Part shown: positions 16,036 to 22,908 of the stretch, piece after piece
How the letters are laid out: every line of letters begins with the position of its first letter
Position numbering within the stretch: position 1 is the first letter of the stretch
NCBI GenBank assembly: GCA_905214465.1
Contig: CAJMMD010000029.1
Location: 1 to 27,543 of the forward strand
DNA: 27,543 nucleotides
Reading direction: 5' to 3'
Origin: an uncultured bacterium
GTDB taxonomy: Bacteria; Actinomycetota; Coriobacteriia; Coriobacteriales; Coriobacteriaceae
The notes under the pieces: model-generated
Databases searched by the model: none
What the model was told of the DNA's origin: nothing
Seen by the model: only the letters and a program-made list of their open reading frames with translations
Made by a program: the position numbers and the translations under genes

Positions 16036-16404
16036 CTAGAACTCGAGACCGGCGGCACGAGCACCGTCGGCGAGGGCCTTGACGTGGCCATGGTAGATAC
16101 GGCCACCGCGATCGAAGGCGACCTTGGTGATGCCGGCCTCGATGGCGCGCTTGCCAACGAGCTGACCGACCTTCTCCGCAGCCTCCTTGTTCGAGGTGTG
16201 GGTGCCCTTGAACTCGGCCTCGAGGGTCGAGGCAGAGACGAGCGTCAGGCTGGAGCCCTTGCTGTCGTCGATGATCTGGGCATAGATGTTGGCGTTAGTA
16301 CGGGTCACGCGAAGACGCGGACGCTCGGAGGTACCCGAGACCTTGCCGCGAACACGACGCTGACGACGCTTGAGGCCTTCCAGCTTCGCCTTATGCTTGT
16401 TCAT
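16036..16404 (-). CDS. rplR: Large ribosomal subunit protein uL18
   Basis: 5S rRNA-binding 50S protein, 122 residues. Basic N-terminus KRRQRRVRGKVSGTSERPRL, then NANIYAQIIDD and the C-terminal FDRGGRIYHGHVKALADGAR all match the family. ATG with TAGGAG upstream. A perfect hairpin lies in the 75-base spacer after rplF. Confidence 0.97.
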   Translation of the reverse strand: MNKHKAKLEGLKRRQRRVRGKVSGTSERPRLRVTRTNANIYAQIIDDSKGSSLTLVSASTLEAEFKGTHTSNKEAAEKVGQLVGKRAIEAGITKVAFDRGGRIYHGHVKALADGARAAGLEF

Positions 16405-16432
16405 ACGTAAACTCCTAAAAAGGTTGATCTTG

Positions 16433-16454
16433 CCAGCACCTGACGGGGTGCTGG
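16433..16454 (-). other. Intercistronic hairpin between rplF and rplR
   Basis: Perfect eight-base stem (16433-16440 with 16447-16454) and a six-base loop, about 28 bases before the rplR start on the message. Five T residues appear only 11 bases later, too far for a classic terminator. It looks like an mRNA structural or processing element. Confidence 0.55.
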
Positions 16455-16479
16455 TCTTATGCGAGTGAGTCGGTTACGA

Positions 16480-17016
16480 CTACTTGGCGGCCTTACCCAG
16501 CTTGCGGCGGATGTGCTCGCCAACGTAGTGGATACCCTTGCCCTTGTAAGGCTCGGGAGGACGATGGCCGCGGATCTCAGCGGCGATCTGACCGACCTGC
16601 TGCTTGTTGATACCCTTGACGTTCACGTGGGTGTTGTCGGGAACCTCGAAGGTGATGCCCTCGGGAGCCTCGACGATCACGGGGTGCGAGAAGCCCAGGG
16701 AGAACTCGAGGTTCTTGCCCTTCTGCTGCACGCGGTAACCGACGCCGGCGAGCTCGAGCTTCTTCTCGAAGCCCTCGGAAACGCCAACAACCATGTTGTG
16801 GATGAGGGCACGGGTGAGGCCGTGGCGGGCACGGGTCTCACGCTCGTCGTCGGGACGGGAAACGGTGAGGACGTTGTCCTCGATGTTGATAGCGAGCTTC
16901 TCAAAGACATCGAGCTCGAGCTGGCCCTTGGGGCCCTTGACGACAACGTTGTTGCCGTTGACTGCCACTTCGACTCCGGCGGGAATCTGGACAGGCTTAT
17001 TACCGATACGAGACAC
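16480..17016 (-). CDS. rplF: Large ribosomal subunit protein uL6, GTG start
   Basis: 50S protein near the GTPase centre, 178 residues in two similar domains. SRIGNKPVQIPAGVEV opens the protein and the C-terminal domain carries the signature RGHRPPEPYKGKGIHYVGE. Start is GTG with GGAG six bases away; the first residues are conserved, so this choice is firm. It is 33 bases after rpsH. Confidence 0.97.
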   Translation of the reverse strand: MSRIGNKPVQIPAGVEVAVNGNNVVVKGPKGQLELDVFEKLAINIEDNVLTVSRPDDERETRARHGLTRALIHNMVVGVSEGFEKKLELAGVGYRVQQKGKNLEFSLGFSHPVIVEAPEGITFEVPDNTHVNVKGINKQQVGQIAAEIRGHRPPEPYKGKGIHYVGEHIRRKLGKAAK

Positions 17017-17049
17017 GGTGATCTCCTTTCCTTCTACCTACCGAGCGAA

Positions 17050-17448
17050 TTACCAGACGTAAGCGATGATCTCGCCGCCGACGTTGTGCTTGCGAGCATC
17101 GCGGTCGGTCATAACGCCATGGCTGGTGGAAATAATGGCGGTACCAAGGCCACCGCGGACGCGGGGCATGTCGGCAACGCCGGTGTACTTACGCAGGCCC
17201 GGCTTGGAAATGCGGCGGATGCCGTTGATGACCTTAGCCTTCTTGGGACCATACTTAAGCGTGATGTGCAGAGTCTTCTGGGGAACGGTGTCCTCGACAT
17301 CGTAACCCTCGATGTAGCCCTCCTCGTGCAGAACACGAGCGATCTCGACGAGCTTCTTGCTGCTCGGCATGGAGACCGTGGCCTTGTTCACAGAGTTAGC
17401 GTTACGGATGCGCGTAAGCATATCTGCGATCGGGTCTGTAAGGTTCAT
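17050..17448 (-). CDS. rpsH: Small ribosomal subunit protein uS8
   Basis: Central-domain 30S assembly protein of 132 residues. TDPIADMLTRIRNAN at the start and STSHGVMTDRDARKHNVGGEI near the end are diagnostic. In E. coli S8 is the autorepressor of the spc operon. ATG with AGGAG upstream. A 119-base spacer with a hairpin separates it from rpsN. Confidence 0.97.
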   Translation of the reverse strand: MNLTDPIADMLTRIRNANSVNKATVSMPSSKKLVEIARVLHEEGYIEGYDVEDTVPQKTLHITLKYGPKKAKVINGIRRISKPGLRKYTGVADMPRVRGGLGTAIISTSHGVMTDRDARKHNVGGEIIAYVW

Positions 17449-17489
17449 ACAGATTCTCCTTCGTTCTTGATGAACACGTGCTCTTGGTT

Positions 17490-17512
17490 CTTCGCCGCCC
17501 TTAACGGCAAAG
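17490..17512 (-). other. Intercistronic hairpin between rpsN and rpsH
   Basis: Eight-base stem (17490-17497 with 17505-17512, one G-U pair) and a seven-base loop in the rpsH leader. No T-run follows on the minus strand. Confidence 0.45.
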
Positions 17513-17567
17513 CCTTTTTAGCGCGTTTTCCCTGTTCCAAACTGATGCTTGAAACGCTGGTAGTGAC

Positions 17568-17753
17568 TTACCAGCTGGCCTTCTTAACGCCGGGAAGCTC
17601 GCCCTTGAGTGCAAGCTCGCGGAAGCAGACACGGCACAGGCCGAACTTGCGGTACACAGAGTGCGGACGGCCGCAGCGCTGGCAGCGCGTGTACTCACGA
17701 GTAGAGAACTTCTGCTTGCGATTGCACTTGACGATCATCGATGTCTTAGCCAC
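17568..17753 (-). CDS. rpsN: Small ribosomal subunit protein uS14, zinc type, GTG start
   Basis: 30S head protein of 61 residues, the short type Z form with two CxxC pairs (RCQRCGRPH and LCRVCFRE) that bind zinc. It ends GELPGVKKASW as usual. The GTG start has AGGAGG six bases upstream. It is flanked on both sides by spacers with hairpins, unlike the tight packing of most genes in this operon. Confidence 0.96.
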   Translation of the reverse strand: MAKTSMIVKCNRKQKFSTREYTRCQRCGRPHSVYRKFGLCRVCFRELALKGELPGVKKASW

Positions 17754-17788
17754 TTATATCCTCCTCACATAGAGTATTGTTCGCCCCC

Positions 17789-17819
17789 AAGCGCCGCCCC
17801 CTTTGTGGGAACGGCGCTT
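17789..17819 (-). other. Strong intercistronic hairpin between rplE and rpsN
   Basis: Thirteen-base stem (17789-17801 with 17807-17819, two G-U pairs in the minus-strand RNA) and a five-base loop, within the 81-base spacer. The sequence after it is G-rich, not T-rich, so it is not an intrinsic terminator. It may protect or direct cleavage of the message. Confidence 0.65.
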
Positions 17820-17834
17820 ATAGGGCAGGTGAAC

Positions 17835-18392
17835 CTATTTCTTGAACGGGAAACCGAAGGCGTCCAGAAGGGCCTTGGCCTCCTCATCGGTGTTGGCGGT
17901 GGTCACGAAAGTGATGTCCATACCACGCTGGTGATCGACGGAGTCGAAGTCAATCTCGGGGAAGATGAGCTGCTCGGTGACGCCCATGGAGAAGTTACCA
18001 CGGCCGTCGAAGCTCTTGGCGGAGATGCCGCGGAAGTCGCGGATACGGGGGATCGCGACGGAGGTCAGACGATCGAAGAACTCCCACATACGGTCGCCAC
18101 GCAGGGTAACCTTGCAGCCGATCGGCATACCAGCGCGCAGGCGGAAGGTAGCGATGGACTTGCGGGCACGGGTGATCATCGGCTGCTGGCCGGTGATGGC
18201 GCGCAGGTCGCGCACGGCACCGTCGATGGCCTTGGAATCGGTAGCGGCCTCGCCGACACCCATGTTCACAACGATCTTCTCAAACTTGGGGATCATCATG
18301 ACGTTCTCGTACTGGAACTTGTCCTGAAGCTGCTGCTTGACCTCGTTGTTGTACTTGGTCTTCAGACGCGGCACATACTTCTCTTCTGCCAT
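17835..18392 (-). CDS. rplE: Large ribosomal subunit protein uL5
   Basis: 5S rRNA-binding 50S protein that contacts P-site tRNA; 185 residues. KIVVNMGVGEA, the GQQPMITRARKSIATFRLR segment and the late IDFDSVDHQRGMDITFVTTA are diagnostic. ATG with AAGGAG six bases upstream. In most bacteria rplX and rplN lie directly upstream; here a 308-base gap and then a permease gene take their place, so rplE is the first ribosomal gene of this unit. Confidence 0.97.
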   Translation of the reverse strand: MAEEKYVPRLKTKYNNEVKQQLQDKFQYENVMMIPKFEKIVVNMGVGEAATDSKAIDGAVRDLRAITGQQPMITRARKSIATFRLRAGMPIGCKVTLRGDRMWEFFDRLTSVAIPRIRDFRGISAKSFDGRGNFSMGVTEQLIFPEIDFDSVDHQRGMDITFVTTANTDEEAKALLDAFGFPFKK

Positions 18393-18530
18393 TGTTCACT
18401 CCTTCTTGGGGTTTTAAGCACGGGGCGTGGCCACGATGGGTTGTCCTCGTGCCTCCTGGCTGCATCCGCGCCGCTCATGGCATTTACGCGGTTTGGACTC
18501 GACGCAGCAGGAGCCGACAAAACAATCGGT

Positions 18531-18559
18531 ACTATACGCGCATCGGGAGCGTATTTCCA
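18531..18559 (-). promoter_or_regulatory. Candidate promoter for the rplE-led operon
   Basis: On the minus strand TGGAAA (18554-18559, four of six) and TATAGT (18531-18536, five of six) are separated by exactly 17 bases. It would start transcription about 130 bases before rplE, consistent with rplE being the first gene of the unit. Confidence 0.5.
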
Positions 18560-18620
18560 GAAAAACCTCGTCTGCCTGCACAACTCCACAACTCCCCCGC
18601 ACAAATTGGTCTCAACAAGC

Positions 18621-18687
18621 AGTTGCGGTGAAATAGGGACTGTTTGGCGGCCTAACAGGCTTAAACAATCCGTATTTCAACGCAACT
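18621..18687. repeat. Long imperfect inverted repeat (REP/MITE-like)
   Basis: Arms 18621-18645 and 18663-18687 are 25 bases long and agree at 22 positions as reverse complements, around a 17-base centre. It begins 14 bases after the permease stop. A further palindrome (18679-18702) overlaps the right arm and the stop codon. No T-run follows on the minus strand. The size and shape suggest a mobile palindromic element or a 3'-end stabiliser rather than a simple terminator. Confidence 0.7.
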
Positions 18688-18700
18688 CATATATGAGGCG

Positions 18701-20014
18701 TTATTTTTGGCGAGGCAGGACCAGGTTGAGGACGACGGCAACAAGTGCGGCGACGGCAATGGAGGATCCGCCAAAGACGGTGCCGACCCATGCGGGGAAT
18801 CCAGCGCCAGCAAGCGCGCCGGCCGTGCGCTCAATGCCCGTGCCAAAGGCGATAGAGAGACCCATGAGCGTGGTATCGCGCTGAGACAGGCCGTGACGGG
18901 CAAACATGACAACGCCGTTCATGCCGATGGTCGCGAACACGCCGATCGTGGCGCCGCCGATTACCGGCTGCGGAATGGACGTGAGCACTGCCGCACACTT
19001 GGGCAGCAGACCCGCGATGAGCAAGATGGCGGCGGCAAGCGTAAAGACCATACGGTTGACGACCTTGTTCTCGGCGATAATGCCCACGTTCTGGCCAAAG
19101 GTTGCCGTGGGGACGCCGCCAAAAAAGCCCGACAGCATACCGACCAGGCCGTTGGCGATCAGGCCACCCGAGATCTGGCTATCGGTCGCAGGGGTATCGA
19201 GCGCAGCGGACGAGACAGCGGCAAACTCACCCATAACCTGCACGGCGTTGACAATGGCGACGACGCCCACGACGGCGCACGCGGCCGGGTCGAACACCAG
19301 GCGATGGGCGCCCAGGGCCGGCGGGGCGAACCAGCTGGCAGTCGCGATGGCCGAGAAATCGACCATGCCCAACACCGCAGCCAAAACAAAGCCCGCGCAG
19401 ATACCAGCCAGGATGCTGCCCAGCCTAAGCGCGCCCTTGCCGTAGTTGCCGGCCATAAAGGTAACGACGAACGTCACGAGTGCGACGGCCCAGTTGGTGA
19501 CACTGCCAAAATCGGCCGCGCCCTCCCCGCCCGCCATGGAGGCAACTGCCACTGGGCATAGCGACAGGCCAATGACAAAGATAACGGTGCCAAGCACCGG
19601 AGCCGGGAACAGAAAACTCACGCGCCTAAACAGTAGGCCGAATAGCACGACGAGCGCGCCGCCGATTACCTGGGCGCCCAGCACGGCCTCAAAGCCAAGC
19701 TCAAGACCGACTGCCTTGAGCGCCGGCACGAAGGTAAAGCTCGCACCCATCACAATGGGCAGGCCCGAACCGACGACGCCTTTTATGGGGAACTGTTGAA
19801 GGAAAATGTCGAGCGCCGAGAGAACCAGCGATGCCTGGATGACGGCGGCCTCCTCTTGAGGGGTAAAGCCACAGACCGACGCGATGATGATGGCGGGCGT
19901 GACGATACCCGCGAATGCCGCCAGCACATGCTGCAGTGCATGGGGCAATACCTGCACAAAAGATACTTTTCCCGTACGCTCGAACAGGGCATCCCCTGCT
20001 GCCGACTCTGCCAT
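18701..20014 (-). CDS. NCS2-family purine (xanthine/urate) permease
   Basis: Proton-coupled nucleobase transporter in the cytoplasmic membrane, 437 residues, with about 12-14 hydrophobic segments. Family landmarks are LQHVLAAF in the first helix (His29), GEFAAVS with Glu263 in the place of the essential TM8 glutamate, and GGVPTATFGQNVG at 299-311, the NCS2 signature. The XanQ/UacT-like branch (xanthine or urate) fits better than uracil because of the neighbours, but substrate cannot be proved by eye. The frame is open 21 codons further, yet the chosen ATG has GGGAGG five bases before it, and a perfect TATAAT box lies inside the extension. It follows xdhC by 127 bases. Confidence 0.9.
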   Translation of the reverse strand: MAESAAGDALFERTGKVSFVQVLPHALQHVLAAFAGIVTPAIIIASVCGFTPQEEAAVIQASLVLSALDIFLQQFPIKGVVGSGLPIVMGASFTFVPALKAVGLELGFEAVLGAQVIGGALVVLFGLLFRRVSFLFPAPVLGTVIFVIGLSLCPVAVASMAGGEGAADFGSVTNWAVALVTFVVTFMAGNYGKGALRLGSILAGICAGFVLAAVLGMVDFSAIATASWFAPPALGAHRLVFDPAACAVVGVVAIVNAVQVMGEFAAVSSAALDTPATDSQISGGLIANGLVGMLSGFFGGVPTATFGQNVGIIAENKVVNRMVFTLAAAILLIAGLLPKCAAVLTSIPQPVIGGATIGVFATIGMNGVVMFARHGLSQRDTTLMGLSIAFGTGIERTAGALAGAGFPAWVGTVFGGSSIAVAALVAVVLNLVLPRQK

Positions 20015-20065
20015 TTGCGCCTCCCATACCCTAGGCAGCGGCCCCATGCCGCTCAACGGTCGGAC

Positions 20066-20094
20066 ATTATAGGGCATATGGCACAGGTAGCATT
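20066..20094 (-). promoter_or_regulatory. Candidate promoter for the permease
   Basis: A perfect TATAAT on the minus strand (20066-20071) lies about 50 bases before the permease ATG. The -35 position at 17-base spacing (20089-20094, AATGCT) is poor, which is typical of activator-dependent promoters. It implies the permease can be expressed apart from xdhC. Confidence 0.45.
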
Positions 20095-20141
20095 TTGACC
20101 CGCATGCGGCAGAGGGCTGGGGCAGCTCATTTGGGATGCGA

Positions 20142-21185
20142 CTAGCGCTTGCGGGGGACGAGTTTGGTGCGACGCAGGTGGATCATCTCGGCGGCGATGG
20201 AGATGGCGATCTCCTCGGGGTCCTCGGCCTCGATGGCAACGCCGATCGGCAGGTGCAGCCCGTCGATCTGGTCCTGCGTAAAGCCCTCCTGCTCCAGGCG
20301 GGCGCGCACAAAGGCCGTCTTACGGCGCGAACCCAAGCAGCCCAGATAGGCTGGCTTGGCGCGCATGGCCTGAATCACCACGTCGATATCGGACTTGTGA
20401 CCCGCCGTGGCGACGACCACTAGGTCACGCGGGCCGATGGGGCACTGCTTGCTCAGGCTCTTGTAGTCGACCAGACGACGGTCGTAGACACCGGGCACCC
20501 ATTCGGGGGTCAGTGTGCCGGGGCGGTCGTCGCAAGCCACAACGGCAAAGCCCGCCGCCGTGAGCACCCGCGCCGTCGCAGCACCCACGTGGCCGCAGCC
20601 AAAGATATAGGTCAGGCCCTCGGGGCAGAGCGTCTCGATGTGCGCCGCGGGAATCTCGGAGGCCGCGTTGGTGTAGGTGACCTTACTCCCCTCCTCCACC
20701 AGCGAAAGCTCGGGGCAGCCCATTATGGTGCGGCGCGACTCCTCGCCATGGTACTTGGCCACATCGCCCTCGAGCGCGCTCGCGATAAACGGCTCAAAGT
20801 CGATGACGAAGTCGCCGATGCGTCGATACGCCAAGACGTCGGCAATCGACTGGAACAACGGCGCCTGCGATACATCCAGGTGCAGATAGCACAGGCAGAT
20901 GGCTCCGCCGCAGATCATGCCGGTATCGGAGTTCTCGCCGCCCATGGTGTAGCGGACCAGACGCGATTGCCCTGCGCCCAGCAGCTCGCGCGCCTCGTCC
21001 AGCGCAAAGAGCTCAATCTTGCCGCCGCCGATGGTGCCCGCTTGGCTGCCATCGGCAAAGACGGCCATCCAGGCGCCCACGCCGCGCGGCGATGACCCCG
21101 CCGTGCCGGCCACGACCACGAGCTCGCACGTCTCGCCAGCACGCAGGGCGGCAAGCGCCGCATTCACCACATCGAGCTTTTCCAT
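20142..21185 (-). CDS. xdhC: XdhC/CoxI-family molybdenum hydroxylase maturation protein
   Basis: Accessory protein that in studied systems carries molybdenum cofactor and helps its sulfuration and insertion into xanthine dehydrogenase-type enzymes. The 347 residues comprise an N-terminal XdhC domain with AGTAGSSPRGVGAWM at 26-40, GTIGGGKIE at 50-58 and MICGGA (Cys92) at 90-95, then a C-terminal Rossmann domain with GCGHVGAATA at 196-205 and LGCLGSRRK. ATG with AAGGCGG upstream, nine bases after yqeB, so the two form an operon. No hydroxylase subunit is adjacent; its target is presumably encoded elsewhere or beyond the right edge. Confidence 0.9.
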   Translation of the reverse strand: MEKLDVVNAALAALRAGETCELVVVAGTAGSSPRGVGAWMAVFADGSQAGTIGGGKIELFALDEARELLGAGQSRLVRYTMGGENSDTGMICGGAICLCYLHLDVSQAPLFQSIADVLAYRRIGDFVIDFEPFIASALEGDVAKYHGEESRRTIMGCPELSLVEEGSKVTYTNAASEIPAAHIETLCPEGLTYIFGCGHVGAATARVLTAAGFAVVACDDRPGTLTPEWVPGVYDRRLVDYKSLSKQCPIGPRDLVVVATAGHKSDIDVVIQAMRAKPAYLGCLGSRRKTAFVRARLEQEGFTQDQIDGLHLPIGVAIEAEDPEEIAISIAAEMIHLRRTKLVPRKR

Positions 21186-21194
21186 TGCCGCCTT

Positions 21195-21989
21195 CTATCC
21201 TCTAAAGACATCGGTGAGCATAGCGAGTGCCTCGAGCACGCCGCCGCCGACCGACGTCGCCTTGTCCGAAATATAGTTGATATAGCTGGCATCGCCGCGC
21301 GGATCGACGTCGGCGCATTTAAAGCCCTCAGTCACCTGCACGCCGTTCGCCAAAAGCCCGCGCAGACAGCCATCGATCTGCGTGACCATGGGAGTATCAC
21401 CCGCATACCCGATCACGTCTCCGGCGCTCACGATGTCGCCGATGGTGCGGTCGGACCGAAACATGCCGGCGGCGGGGCTGTGGATAACGCGCTCCTTGCC
21501 ATAGCCGGCGATCATGCCCGGCACGCCCGTGTTGGGCTGGGGCGAACCTTGGGTAATGACACGGCCGAGAAAATGCCCGCGCATGGTCTCGACCACGGCG
21601 TCGCAGTCAACCGGCGCGGTAAAGCCCGGCCCCACGGCGATGACGGCAGGCGCCATGTCGCGCGTGGTGCCCAAGTTGCGCTTAGCCAAAATCGCGTCGA
21701 CCACAGCCACGGGTTTCAACTCGCCGAGCATCTTGGCCTGGGGGTCCACTACAACGGCGACGTCTCCAGCCTCGGTAATCGCAAGCGCCTCAGCCGGCGT
21801 CTGTGCCAAGCGAGCGCGAATGCCTTCGACCTCGACCTCGCCCAGGCGAATGGCCTCGCAAAAACAGATTGTGCGACGGATGCACGTGGGAACCGCGATA
21901 TCGGCCATAACGACCGACACGCCGGAGCGCACCAAGCGAGCGGCGACGCCCGTGGCGATATCGCCGGCGCCGCGAACATAAACGAGCAT
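21195..21989 (-). CDS. yqeB: YqeB (EF2563) selenium-dependent molybdenum hydroxylase accessory protein
   Basis: Member of the YqeB/EF2563 family that co-occurs with selenium-dependent molybdenum hydroxylases; exact reaction unknown. The 264 residues open with a dinucleotide-fold start, VRGAGDIATGVAARL, followed by FCEAIRLGEVEVEGI and, in the middle, VIAVGPGFTAPVDCDAVVE. The C-terminal half has GDVIGYAGDTPM and LRGLLANGV, typical of the family. ATG with GGGAGG eleven bases away. It is first in a two-gene unit with xdhC and divergent from yqeC, its functional partner, across a 102-base control region. Confidence 0.9.
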   Translation of the reverse strand: MLVYVRGAGDIATGVAARLVRSGVSVVMADIAVPTCIRRTICFCEAIRLGEVEVEGIRARLAQTPAEALAITEAGDVAVVVDPQAKMLGELKPVAVVDAILAKRNLGTTRDMAPAVIAVGPGFTAPVDCDAVVETMRGHFLGRVITQGSPQPNTGVPGMIAGYGKERVIHSPAAGMFRSDRTIGDIVSAGDVIGYAGDTPMVTQIDGCLRGLLANGVQVTEGFKCADVDPRGDASYINYISDKATSVGGGVLEALAMLTDVFRG

Positions 21990-22091
21990 TCCCGGGGCAC
22001 CTCCCTGTGCTACGGTTTGAGCAGAGCAAAAGCGGTTCGACCGCTACTCTGATGATTATTTATTATCACAGTATTATACGGCGGTGAACAG
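21990..22091. promoter_or_regulatory. Divergent yqeB/yqeC control region with 15-bp palindrome
   Basis: AGCGGT and ACCGCT (22031-22045) form a perfect inverted repeat around TCG. To its right is an A+T-rich block (22050-22078) with a TATTAT/TATAAT element readable as a -10 on both strands (22072-22078). No good -35 is seen. The layout suggests one regulator controls both directions. Confidence 0.5.
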
Positions 22092-22829
22092 ATGGAAACG
22101 GTTAGCGGCAATCTTGTCTCGGCGCTCAGGATCGAGCCAGGCATTACCGCGATTATCGGCAGCGGCGGCAAGTCGACGTTGCTGAAGACGCTGGGTCTTG
22201 AGCTCATGCGCGCTGGCGGCCGCGTGCTCCTCTGCACCACCACGCATATGTTTCCCGTCGCCGGCGTGCCATGGGACGGGTCGAATCGTCGCCTGGACGC
22301 CGCGCCTTGGAAGCCGGGCGCCGCGCATGTCCCCGGTTGCACCTGCGAGGCCTGCACGGGCCTTGTGCACGGAAGCATCTGCCAGGCAGGCGTCTTGGAC
22401 CCGGAGACAGGCAAGCTCTCCGCCCCCGCCGAGCCGCTCGGCGAGCTGGCACGGCGCTTTAACTATGTGTTGGCCGAGGCAGATGGCAGCAAGCGACTCC
22501 CGCTCAAGGCGCATGCCGCCTGGGAGCCGGTAATTCCCGCCGCCACGGCAAACGTTGTCTGGGTTGTCGGCGCCTCGGGGCTGGGCAAGCCCGTCGCCGA
22601 GGTTGTCCACCGCCCCGAGCTCTTCTGCGAGCGCTGCGGCTGCGAGCCTACCGACATCGCCACGCCCGAGCGCGTCGCCCAGGTGCTCAATGCCGAGATG
22701 CAGGCGCTGGGACTCAGCACCGCACGCGTCATGCTCAACCAAGCCGACACGCTTGCCGACCCAACAATGGCAGATCGCTTCGAGGCAGCCCTCAACCGCC
22801 CCCTCATCGCCACCAGCCTCCAGGGGTAG
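22092..22829 (+). CDS. yqeC: YqeC selenium-dependent hydroxylase accessory protein
   Basis: Putative nucleotide-binding maturation factor of the YqeC family, linked by genome context to selenium-dependent molybdenum hydroxylases; biochemical role not established. The 245 residues have a P-loop-like GSGGKST at 23-29, LLCTTTHMFP after it, and the family block EADGSKRLPLKAHAAWEPVIP around 135-155. Two Cys-rich spots (CTCEAC and CERCGC) could bind metal. ATG with GGTGA five bases before. It is the only plus-strand gene of the purine module, converging on hyuA, and its stop codon lies inside a nested inverted repeat. Confidence 0.9.
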   Translation: METVSGNLVSALRIEPGITAIIGSGGKSTLLKTLGLELMRAGGRVLLCTTTHMFPVAGVPWDGSNRRLDAAPWKPGAAHVPGCTCEACTGLVHGSICQAGVLDPETGKLSAPAEPLGELARRFNYVLAEADGSKRLPLKAHAAWEPVIPAATANVVWVVGASGLGKPVAEVVHRPELFCERCGCEPTDIATPERVAQVLNAEMQALGLSTARVMLNQADTLADPTMADRFEAALNRPLIATSLQG

Positions 22830-22895
22830 CAAATTTGGGACGGGGCTCTTTTTGCTACCCCGTCCCAAAAAATCATCTCCCAAATTAGCTACCCC
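22823..22895. repeat. Nested inverted repeats between yqeC and hyuA
   Basis: Outer arms 22823-22840 and 22878-22895 match at 17 of 18 bases. Inside, 22834-22845 and 22858-22869 are perfect 12-base complements. The octamer GGGGTAGC at 22823-22830 can also pair with GCTACCCC at 22854-22861, so several folds compete. The yqeC stop is within the left arm, and the element ends 13 bases before the hyuA stop. T-runs are short, so it is at best a weak two-way terminator; it looks REP-like. Confidence 0.75.
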
Positions 22896-22908
22896 GGCGG
22901 TCTTCCCG

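Larger units (their letters stand above)
18393..18700 (-). other. 308-base gap upstream of rplE
   Basis: No gene is recognised. On the minus strand it reads: end of the permease gene, a long imperfect inverted repeat (18621-18687), a tandem GAGTTGTG duplication near 18583-18598, a candidate promoter (18531-18559), then a leader of about 130 bases. In the leader, 18429-18436 can pair with 18447-18453, and a perfect palindrome at 18426-18435 offers an alternative fold. No remnant of rplX, the expected neighbour, is visible in any frame. Confidence 0.7.

Noticed and set aside
18414..18602. Possible rplX remnant upstream of rplE
   Set aside because: The minus-strand frame ending at 18414 has none of the KOW-domain residues of uL24 and is Arg/Cys-rich; no other frame fits.
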